A DNA stretch of 5,620 nucleotides from Candidatus Omnitrophota bacterium (lineage in GTDB: Bacteria; Omnitrophota; Gorgyraeia; Duberdicusellales; 4484-171): assembly GCA_003644405.1 (NCBI GenBank), contig QNCE01000079.1, positions 1 to 5,620 of the forward strand, read 5' to 3'. A program made the position numbers and the translations under genes. Shown here piece after piece: positions 1 through 5,494 of this stretch; the first letter of the stretch is position 1; each line of letters opens with the position of its first letter. The notes beneath the pieces are model-generated. The model was given only the letters and a program-made list of their open reading frames with translations. It did not search any database and was not told where the DNA came from.

Positions 1-223
1 ACTTCTTTTTTGAGACATCTTCTTGGTAAATTTCAATACAGTAATCAGGGCAGATTAAATAACATTGCTTACACCCTTTACACTCACTCCCCTTCTTAGG
101 TTCAGCGTATTGGTTGCCTCTTTTATTTAACTCCTGAGAAAACTGTAAGTGCCCAAAGGGGCAAAAAAAGATACACAAACCACAACCTTTGCATCTTTCT
201 TTATCTATCTTTACCTTTGCCAT
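1..223 (-). CDS. korD: KorD-like 2x[4Fe-4S] ferredoxin subunit of a 2-oxoacid:ferredoxin oxidoreductase (3' end beyond window)
   Basis: The first 74 residues are visible; the gene runs off the left edge. Two [4Fe-4S] motifs are complete: C11-x2-C14-x2-C17-x3-C21-Pro and C48-x2-C51-x2-C54-x3-C58-Pro, joined by a linker containing ELNKRG. This short N-terminus, the ELNKRG linker and the CPDYCIEIY ending of the second motif resemble delta subunits (KorD/VorD type) that pass electrons from 2-oxoacid oxidation to ferredoxin in the cytoplasm. The start is ATG at 223-221. An in-frame stop lies 12 nt upstream and there is no other Met in the visible part, so the start is well constrained. It overlaps the dxs end by 13 nt and has no recognisable Shine-Dalgarno; its AUG lies inside a repeat hairpin (221-243). 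The alpha, beta and gamma subunit genes would be expected just beyond the left edge. A stand-alone 2[4Fe-4S] ferredoxin is the main alternative. Confidence 0.85.
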   Translation of the reverse strand, partial: MAKVKIDKERCKGCGLCIFFCPFGHLQFSQELNKRGNQYAEPKKGSECKGCKQCYLICPDYCIEIYQEDVSKKK

Positions 224-2103
224 AAGAATTGCTTATTCTTATGTCTTAAGAATTGCTTATTCTTAAGAAGGGTAATTATTTGACTATAGATCCCTTGAGA
301 AGTTAAAGAATAAATCTCTAAAAGTTGCTTTCGCTTGCCAAAGGTAGGAAATTCATCTCTCACTCCCATTCTTATCAGTTTTATCTTATCAAGAAGTCCG
401 TCTTTTTCGTAAAACTCCATAATGGCAGAACCAAATCCACCTTCTAAAATCCCCTCTTCCACAGTAACAATTAAATTAAACTGGGAAGTTAAAAATTTAA
501 GTAACTCTTTATCTAAAGGTTTTATAAATCGGGCATTCACTAAGAAAACATCTATCCCTTCTCTCTCCAGCTTACTTACCGCTAAATATGCCTCCCTAAC
601 CATGGAACCTAAGGCAACAATACATAAATCTTTTCCTTCTCTTAGTATCTCCGCTTTTCCTAAAACTATTTTTTCTCTTTTACCTAAAACATAACTTTCC
701 CCTTTAGGGTAACGTAAACTTACCGGTTTATCTAAACTTAAACTAAACTCCAACATTTCTTCTAACTCCTCTCTATCCTTAGGAGCCATACAAACTATAT
801 CGGGAATCATCCTCAAATAAGAAATGTCAAAAATCCCGTGGTGGGTAGGACCATCCTCTCCTACTAATCCTGCTCTGTCGATAGCAAAAATAACTGGCAA
901 TTTCTGTAAAGCTACATCATGAATTATCTGATCAAAGGCGCGCTGTAGAAAGGTAGAGTAAATAGCTACCACTGGTCTTCTTCCTCCTTTGGCTAACCCT
1001 GCAGCAAAACCTACAGCATTTGCCTCAGCAATCCCCACATCAAAAAATCTATCAGGGTAAACCTCTTTAAACAATGCCAACCCTGTACCTTCAGGCATAG
1101 CAGCAGTAATCGCTACTATTCGCTCATCTTTTTGTGCTAAGGAAATTAATTTCTTAGAGAAAACCCTACTAAAATCCTCACCTTTCTTAACTTTTGAAGA
1201 TTTGCTCACCGATGGGCTATGGAATTTTTCTGGATTCTCCTCTGCATGAGGATACCCTTTACCTTTCTTGGTAAGTACATGTAAAATTCTTGGACCTTCC
1301 AAGTGGAGTATATTTTTTATGGTAGGAATAAGAACTTCTAAATTATGCCCATCGATAGGACCAAAGTATCTAAATCCTAACTCTTCAAAGAATATCCCAG
1401 GAACAATTAATCCCTTTATAGCTTCCTCAAATTTTTTTGCTTTTACTGCCATAGTTTTAGCAAACTTAGGTAAGTGTTTAAGTAACCTTTCTAACTCATT
1501 TTTTATCTTGTTATAGATAGGCAAGGAGATTATTTTGGTAAGATAATTAGTTAAAGCTCCTACTGAAGGGGAAATGCTCATCTGATTATGATTCAAAATC
1601 ACTAAGACATTACTCTTAATATGACCACATAAGTTTAAGGCCTCAAAACACATTCCCCCGGTTAAAGAACCATCTCCAATTACTACTACCGTTTCGCTCT
1701 TATCTTCCCTTAATTTCTTTGCCTCCGCTAACCCCACCGCCCAACTCACAGCAGTGGAAGCATGTCCTGAGATAAATAAATCATAACAGGACTCCTGAGG
1801 ATTGGGAAATCCACTTATTCCTTTATATTCTCTTAAGCGAAAAAAACTATCTCTTCTGCCGGTAATAATCTTATGAGCGTAACACTGGTGACCTACATCA
1901 AAGATGAGACTATCTCGGGGAGTATCTAAACAGTAATGTAGAGCTATACATAACTCCACCGCCCCTAAAGAACTAGCCAAGTGACCTCCTTTTTGAGAAA
2001 CTACTTTAATAATTAACTGCCGTATCTCTTCAGCTAAAACCTCTAGTTCTTTAAGAGAAAGGGTTTTTAAATCTTGGGGAGAGTTGACTTTTTCCAAAAA
2101 CAT
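211..2103 (-). CDS. dxs: 1-deoxy-D-xylulose-5-phosphate synthase (DXS)
   Basis: This thiamine-diphosphate enzyme condenses pyruvate with glyceraldehyde 3-phosphate to DXP, the first step of the MEP isoprenoid pathway (also feeding thiamine and pyridoxal synthesis). The 630 residues are full length (E. coli about 620). Visible landmarks in order: GGH at 39-41, DVGHQ at 69-73, SGHAS at 112-116, the ThDP/Mg motif GDGSLTGG at 143-150 with N173 as the expected second ligand, YFGPIDGH at 247-254 (approximate), the KFH end of the first domain near 293-295, the pyrimidine-binding domain with catalytic Glu E360 in GIAEANAV, AIYSTFLQRAFDQIIHD at 380-396, GPTHHG with H421, and a C-terminal domain with LEGGFGSA at 553-560 and DEFPTFG at 583-589. 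The start ATG is 1 nt after the pilZ stop with only a weak purine-rich stretch (GAGAAG), suggesting translational coupling. Two oddities: AEANAVG replaces the usual AEQHAVT-type motif and NHN replaces NDN. The last 17 or so residues are a repeat-encoded tail (KNKQFLRH, KNKQFLWQ) beyond the normal family end. Confidence 0.97.
   Translation of the reverse strand: MFLEKVNSPQDLKTLSLKELEVLAEEIRQLIIKVVSQKGGHLASSLGAVELCIALHYCLDTPRDSLIFDVGHQCYAHKIITGRRDSFFRLREYKGISGFPNPQESCYDLFISGHASTAVSWAVGLAEAKKLREDKSETVVVIGDGSLTGGMCFEALNLCGHIKSNVLVILNHNQMSISPSVGALTNYLTKIISLPIYNKIKNELERLLKHLPKFAKTMAVKAKKFEEAIKGLIVPGIFFEELGFRYFGPIDGHNLEVLIPTIKNILHLEGPRILHVLTKKGKGYPHAEENPEKFHSPSVSKSSKVKKGEDFSRVFSKKLISLAQKDERIVAITAAMPEGTGLALFKEVYPDRFFDVGIAEANAVGFAAGLAKGGRRPVVAIYSTFLQRAFDQIIHDVALQKLPVIFAIDRAGLVGEDGPTHHGIFDISYLRMIPDIVCMAPKDREELEEMLEFSLSLDKPVSLRYPKGESYVLGKREKIVLGKAEILREGKDLCIVALGSMVREAYLAVSKLEREGIDVFLVNARFIKPLDKELLKFLTSQFNLIVTVEEGILEGGFGSAIMEFYEKDGLLDKIKLIRMGVRDEFPTFGKRKQLLEIYSLTSQGIYSQIITLLKNKQFLRHKNKQFLWQR
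221..268 (-). repeat. Two tandem 24-bp palindromic repeat units forming adjacent hairpins at the dxs/korD junction
   Basis: The 19-base sequence TAAGAATTGCTTATTCTTA occurs at 223-241 and again at 247-265, a period of 24. Each copy is an inverted repeat around a 5-nt loop: arms 221-229/235-243 (9 bp) and 244-253/259-268 (10 bp), loop AAGCA in the mRNA. Over 23 aligned bases the copies differ at only two sites (222 vs 246, and 242 vs 266), and these are pairing partners: A-T in one copy, T-A in the other. The repeat is in frame with dxs (8 codons per unit). The outer arm of the downstream hairpin contains the korD ATG (223-221). There is no T-tract after the stems, so this does not look like an intrinsic terminator. 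The stems are AT-rich and therefore only moderately stable. A role in translation control of korD is inference. Confidence 0.85.
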
Positions 2104-2104
2104 T

Positions 2105-2479
2105 TTAATCTTTCTTCTCTTCTTTTCTTTGAGAAAGAATGGTAGTTATTAAATTTCTGATATATTCGCGATCCTGATTGGACATTTCGCTAAACTCGAT
2201 TCCTGTATCAAACATTAGGGACTCTCTTTTTAGAGGATTGACTTTCTCAATTACCCATACTACTCTTCCTTTACATTTTATTGGTCTCTCCTTTTCTAAA
2301 AAAATCTCCAAACCCACAGTAGTAAAAAGTTCTAACTTATCCTCCAAAATCACCCTTATTCCTCCTTCACTGATATTCTCAGTGTGTGAGGAAAAAAGTC
2401 GTATAGGAGAAGAAAGAATTATTTTGCAAGGAAAGACTGCACGAGGAAATCTTCTTCTTTCTTGTCCCTCCCAGTTCAT
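2105..2479 (-). CDS. Single-domain PilZ protein (probable c-di-GMP receptor)
   Basis: The 124-residue protein is essentially one PilZ domain. The N-terminal arginine motif RxxxR is present (R9 to R13 within ERRRFPR), followed by the N-x-S-x-x-G motif (N35, S37, G40 in ENISEGG). These are the family's c-di-GMP contact motifs. The strands GRVVWV (71-76) and FDTGIEF (90-96) match the usual PilZ barrel. The C-terminus ends in a charged tail (RKEEKKD). No signal peptide or membrane segment is visible, so it should be cytoplasmic. The ATG overlaps the ymdB stop as ATGA and is preceded by a strong AGGGAGG four bases upstream, which fixes the start. No effector domain is attached, so it would act through a partner protein that cannot be identified from sequence. 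Its target could be motility or envelope functions encoded elsewhere, or products of the adjacent genes; the latter is speculation from position. Confidence 0.9.
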   Translation of the reverse strand: MNWEGQERRRFPRAVFPCKIILSSPIRLFSSHTENISEGGIRVILEDKLELFTTVGLEIFLEKERPIKCKGRVVWVIEKVNPLKRESLMFDTGIEFSEMSNQDREYIRNLITTILSQRKEEKKD

Positions 2480-3258
2480 CTTACCTCCCTTCTTTCTTCT
2501 AAGCGTTTAATAGATAAACATCTCCCTGTGGAGGCATCTATCTCTAAAACTACCCCCTGAATTCTTACATCTTTCTCTGCTAGATTAAAACGTAGAGGAA
2601 GATTGGTAATAAACCTTTCTATAATCTGATGCTTCTCTCTCCCTAAAATAGAATCAAAACTCCCTGTCATTCCTACATCAGTGATATAACCAGTGAAGTT
2701 CTCGATTATCCTTTCATCAGCAGTGGGAATATGGGTATGAGTGCCTAATACTGCACTTACTTTACCTGCTAAAAAATAGCCCATGGCTAACTTTTCTGAT
2801 GTAGCCTCCCCATGCATATCTACAATTATAATCTTTGCTTCCTTCTCTATGTGAGGAAGAAGGTCTCTTATGCTTTTAAAAGGACAATCTATGGGTTGCA
2901 TAAATACTCTTCCCAAAAGATTAACTACAGCTATTTTAACTCCATTTACTTCCTTTATCAAGAATCCTCTCCCCCAAGCATTTTCTCCATAGTTAAGAGG
3001 CCTTAACACATCCATACTTTCTAATGTTTGCCTTGCCTCTCTTTTTTTAAAGATGTGATCACCACTAGTGATTACATCTATCCCCAAGGAGAATAATTCC
3101 TTAGCAGTAGGGGGAACAATACTTGAACCACCACTGGCATTCTCTCCGTTAGCAATTACAAAATCTATTCCTCTCGTTTCTCGTATCCGTGGTAGAACCT
3201 CTTTTAAATACTCACGTGCTGGTCTACCAACAATATCTCCAATAAATAAAATTCTCAT
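2476..3258 (-). CDS. ymdB: YmdB-family metallophosphoesterase (calcineurin-like, TIGR00282-type)
   Basis: The 260 residues match the usual length of YmdB proteins, dinuclear-metal phosphodiesterases; the Bacillus subtilis member has cyclic-nucleotide phosphodiesterase activity and affects biofilm and motility gene choice. The family signature is clear: N-terminal MRILFIGDIVGRP with metal ligand D8, ANGENASGG with E39 and N40, TSGDHIF at 64-70 with H68, DMHGEATSEK with H149, and GTHTHIPTAD with H174 and H176, then ITDVGMTG at 192-199. The residue at position 67 is Asp where the family normally has Asn (GNH), see findings. The start ATG is 2 nt after the rny stop with no clear Shine-Dalgarno, so coupling to rny is likely. 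The rny-ymdB pairing is widely conserved in bacteria and supports both names. It is predicted cytoplasmic; no signal or membrane segment is seen. Confidence 0.94.
   Translation of the reverse strand: MRILFIGDIVGRPAREYLKEVLPRIRETRGIDFVIANGENASGGSSIVPPTAKELFSLGIDVITSGDHIFKKREARQTLESMDVLRPLNYGENAWGRGFLIKEVNGVKIAVVNLLGRVFMQPIDCPFKSIRDLLPHIEKEAKIIIVDMHGEATSEKLAMGYFLAGKVSAVLGTHTHIPTADERIIENFTGYITDVGMTGSFDSILGREKHQIIERFITNLPLRFNLAEKDVRIQGVVLEIDASTGRCLSIKRLEERREVR
2484..2490 (-). promoter_or_regulatory. Strong Shine-Dalgarno of the pilZ gene
   Basis: The minus strand reads AGGGAGG, then TAAG, then ATG, lying inside the last codons of ymdB. It gives pilZ independent ribosome loading in addition to possible coupling through the ATGA overlap, and supports the ATG at 2479 as the true start. 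Confidence 0.85.
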
Positions 3259-3260
3259 CT

Positions 3261-4811
3261 TTACTTTGCGTAATCTATAGCTCTTACTTCTCTTATTACC
3301 GTTATCTTAATCTGCCCAGGATACTCCATCTCTTTTTCTATTCTCTTCTTTATTTCCAAAGCTAATAAAGCTATCTCCTCATCCTTCACTTTGTTAGGAC
3401 TTACAATAACTCTTATTTCTCTTCCTGCTTGAATAGCAAAAGCTTTATCTACTCCTTCAAAAGAGGAAGCAATACTCTCTAACTCATGTAATCTCTTTAT
3501 ATAAGTCTCTAAAGTTTCTCTTCTTGCTCCCGGCCGAGAAGCACTTATGGCATCTGCTACTAAGGCCAGAAGGCTATAGATGGATTTAAACTCTACTTCT
3601 TCATGATGAGCTTCTGCAGCATTAACTACAATTTCATTCTCTCCATACTTCCTTAGAAGTTCTGCTCCAATTTTAGAATGCGTACCTTCTACTTGGTGAT
3701 CTACTGCCTTTCCAATATCATGAAGTAAACCCGCTCTTTTGGCTAAATGGGAATTTAAATTTAACTCTGCAGCTAATATTCCCATAATAAATGCTACTTC
3801 CTTAGAATGTTGAAGGGCATTCTGCCCAAAGCTAGTTCTATACTTTAACTTCCCTAATAGCTTTATTAACTCAGGGTGGAGATTATGAATTCCTACCTCA
3901 AAAGAAGTTTGTTTGCCTTCCTCTATCAATCTCTTCTCAAACTCTTTCTTTGTTTTTTCCACTACTTCCTCAATACGTGCGGGATGAATTCTTCCATCAG
4001 CAACCAAACTCTCTAAAGCTAAACGGGCGATTTCTCTCCTTATAGGATCAAAACTAGAAATACTTACTGCTTCAGGAGTATCATCAATCACTAAATCTAC
4101 CCCTGTAAGCATCTCAAATGCCCTTATGTTTCTCCCCTCTCGACCAATAATCCTTCCTTTTATTTCATCGTTAGGAAGCTGCACTACACTTACCGTAGTT
4201 TCTGTAGTATGCTCTACTGCGCAACGTTGGATAGCTAAAGAAACTATCTCTCTAGCCTTCTTTTCTGCCTCTTCTTTAACTTCTTCTTCTATCTCTCTCA
4301 ACATCTTTGCCTTCTCTTGCCGTAACTCCTCCTCAAATCTTTTAAGAAGAAGTTCTCTGGCTTCTTGAGGAGTTAAAGAAGAAATCTTTTGAAGACGTTC
4401 TTTCTCCTCCTCGATTAGCTTATCCAATTCTTCTCTTCGTTTTTCTAACTCCAGAGAGGCAGTTTTTAAACTCTCTTCTCGCTTGGAAAGCTCTCTCTCT
4501 TTAGTTTCTATAAAATCTAATCTCCTCTCTAGGTTCTCTTCCCTTTGAGTTAGTTTCCTCTCTAACTGAGTAAGCTCTTCTTTCTTTTGACTTGTTTGCT
4601 TTTCAAAGTCTAATCTTAACTTGTAAAGCATTTCTTTAGCATCTAAATCTGCTTTTCTAGCAATCTGCTCTGCTTTTTGGTTTGCTTCTTCTATAAATTT
4701 TGCCGCTTCTTCTTTTGCTCTTTTAAGCTTACTTTTTCCTAAAAACTCTCCTAAAAAATACCCCCCTCCTAATCCTACTAATAGTCCAAGGATAATATAA
4801 ATAGCAAGCAT
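3261..4811 (-). CDS. rny: RNase Y, membrane-anchored endoribonuclease initiating mRNA decay
   Basis: RNase Y cleaves single-stranded mRNA regions to start bulk decay at the membrane. The 516 residues are close to B. subtilis RNase Y (about 520). Domains in order: an N-terminal membrane anchor with a glycine-rich core (about 2-24), a long Glu/Lys-rich coiled coil (about 28-195), a KH RNA-binding domain with GRIIGREGRNIR (219-230, GxxG loop at 223-226), an HD phosphohydrolase domain with H335 in ALQHSKEVA, the H364-D365 pair in GLLHDIGKAVD, H402-H403 in EAHHEE and D420, and the conserved C-terminal region with GREIRVIV (463-470) and IREVRAIDYAK at the end. No key residue is missing. The start ATG follows an excellent AGGAGGAGG with 5-nt spacing and a 33-nt gap after the cyclo-ligase gene. 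The strong site suggests that this gene is the best-translated member of the operon, with ymdB coupled behind it. Confidence 0.97.
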   Translation of the reverse strand: MLAIYIILGLLVGLGGGYFLGEFLGKSKLKRAKEEAAKFIEEANQKAEQIARKADLDAKEMLYKLRLDFEKQTSQKKEELTQLERKLTQREENLERRLDFIETKERELSKREESLKTASLELEKRREELDKLIEEEKERLQKISSLTPQEARELLLKRFEEELRQEKAKMLREIEEEVKEEAEKKAREIVSLAIQRCAVEHTTETTVSVVQLPNDEIKGRIIGREGRNIRAFEMLTGVDLVIDDTPEAVSISSFDPIRREIARLALESLVADGRIHPARIEEVVEKTKKEFEKRLIEEGKQTSFEVGIHNLHPELIKLLGKLKYRTSFGQNALQHSKEVAFIMGILAAELNLNSHLAKRAGLLHDIGKAVDHQVEGTHSKIGAELLRKYGENEIVVNAAEAHHEEVEFKSIYSLLALVADAISASRPGARRETLETYIKRLHELESIASSFEGVDKAFAIQAGREIRVIVSPNKVKDEEIALLALEIKKRIEKEMEYPGQIKITVIREVRAIDYAK

Positions 4812-4816
4812 TTTTA

Positions 4817-4825
4817 CCTCCTCCT
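4817..4825 (-). promoter_or_regulatory. Strong Shine-Dalgarno of rny
   Basis: The minus strand carries AGGAGGAGG followed by TAAAA and the ATG of rny. It is the best ribosome binding site in the window and fixes the rny start; it sits in the 33-nt gap after the cyclo-ligase stop. Confidence 0.88.
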
Positions 4826-4844
4826 AGTTTTTAAGCTGTAATAT

Positions 4845-5399
4845 TTAAAGAGAGTTAGTATCAGTAATTAAGATGTTTACCTTTTCGTCATGAGGGAATT
4901 GATGAGGAAGGTTTTCTATTACTTGGAAATCAAAAGCAACACCAACCTTTTTTATTTTCTTAGGTAATTTTTTTAAAAAGCGGTCATAGAAACCTGCACC
5001 TCTTCCTAATCGATATCCTTGAGGACTAAATCCTAATCCTGGAACAATCACTAAGTCTAACTCCTCTAGTTCCACTCTTTTTGTCTTCTTTGGATTAGGA
5101 TGAGTAGTCCCCCAAGGTCCTTTTATAAAATCTTCGTCTAAATTTTTCACCTCGTAAGGATACAAACCCCTTCCTTCTATAAAAGGGAAACATATCCTTT
5201 TTTTATCCATATCCTTCCTCACCATCCCTAAAAGGTTTACTTCACCCTTTAAAGGGTAGTAAACCATAACACATTTAGCCTCGATATATTCATGAAGTTT
5301 CTGTAAATTCTTCTCAACATTTTTACTCCTCCTTTCTATCTCCTCCAAAGTAAGGGAAAGTAATTTATCCAATAATTTTTTCCTGAAACTTTCCTTCAT
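4845..5399 (-). CDS. 5-formyltetrahydrofolate cyclo-ligase (5-FCL / MTHFS)
   Basis: This enzyme uses ATP to convert 5-formyl-THF to 5,10-methenyl-THF, returning an inhibitory folate to the one-carbon pool. The 184 residues match the family (about 180-200). Seen: an N-terminal helix region with the usual KxxLLxxxxSLTLEEIERRSxxV pattern (about 8-28), YYPLKGEVN (47-55) containing the conserved Glu E53, a WG dipeptide at 96-97 preceding the PNP region, VIVPGLGFSPQGYRLGRGAGFYDRFL (about 117-142; the family norm is GYRLGYGGGYYDRFL), and LPHQFPHDEKVNILITD (164-180) as the closing motif. The ATG at 5399 lies about 20 nt after the predicted transcription start and has only GATAAAAA upstream, so the leader is short and the Shine-Dalgarno poor; no better in-frame start is evident. 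It appears to be the first gene of the operon. The symbol is left blank because ygfA, yqgN and fau are used in different groups. Confidence 0.94.
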   Translation of the reverse strand: MKESFRKKLLDKLLSLTLEEIERRSKNVEKNLQKLHEYIEAKCVMVYYPLKGEVNLLGMVRKDMDKKRICFPFIEGRGLYPYEVKNLDEDFIKGPWGTTHPNPKKTKRVELEELDLVIVPGLGFSPQGYRLGRGAGFYDRFLKKLPKKIKKVGVAFDFQVIENLPHQFPHDEKVNILITDTNSL

Positions 5400-5425
5400 T
5401 TTTTATCGGCTACTGTAGAATTTTT

Positions 5426-5453
5426 ATTATACCATTAATTAGACCAAAGTAAA
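5426..5453 (-). promoter_or_regulatory. Predicted sigma-70-type promoter of the operon (extended -10)
   Basis: On the minus strand a perfect TATAAT (5431-5426) is preceded by TGG, giving a full extended -10 (TGnTATAAT). A TTTACT hexamer (5453-5448, 4 of 6 matches to TTGACA) lies 16 bp upstream. Predicted transcription start is near 5419, about 20 nt before the cyclo-ligase ATG. It lies in the only sizeable gap of the window and reads toward all the downstream genes. Confidence 0.75.
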
Positions 5454-5494
5454 AATGTTTTTAAATTTTAACTTGTTGATTACAAAAGAGTTAG

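Noticed and set aside
221..268. Repeat hairpins as an intrinsic terminator or a minimal CRISPR array
   Set aside because: No T-tract follows the stems on either strand and the dxs and korD frames overlap here, so termination would make little sense. Two directly abutting units with no spacers are not a CRISPR array.
211..270. Frameshift or assembly error at the dxs end
   Set aside because: The repeat unit is exactly 24 bp and in frame, both DXS and the KorD-like protein read cleanly, and the two copies are not identical, so a simple assembly duplication is less likely.
422..694. Plus-strand open frame of 90 codons inside dxs
   Set aside because: It lies wholly antisense to strongly conserved DXS coding, has low-complexity Ser/Thr/Lys composition and no recognisable motif; the same applies to plus-strand frames at 1268-1516, 2178-2510, 3068-3280 and 4126-4368.
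2825..2830. Perfect TATAAT on the minus strand inside ymdB
   Set aside because: The hexamer at the right distance upstream (CACATA) does not resemble a -35, there is no TGn extension, and it falls inside conserved YmdB codons.
4260..4740. Repetitive GAA/AAG-rich stretch in rny
   Set aside because: It is explained by Glu/Lys-rich coiled-coil codons normal for RNase Y; no separate DNA repeat is needed.
5432..5494. Possible terminator of the upstream gene (TTAGCTAA palindrome at 5491-5498 and AT-rich inverted stretches)
   Set aside because: The palindromes are very short, have no GC-rich stem and are not followed by a proper T-run at the right distance.
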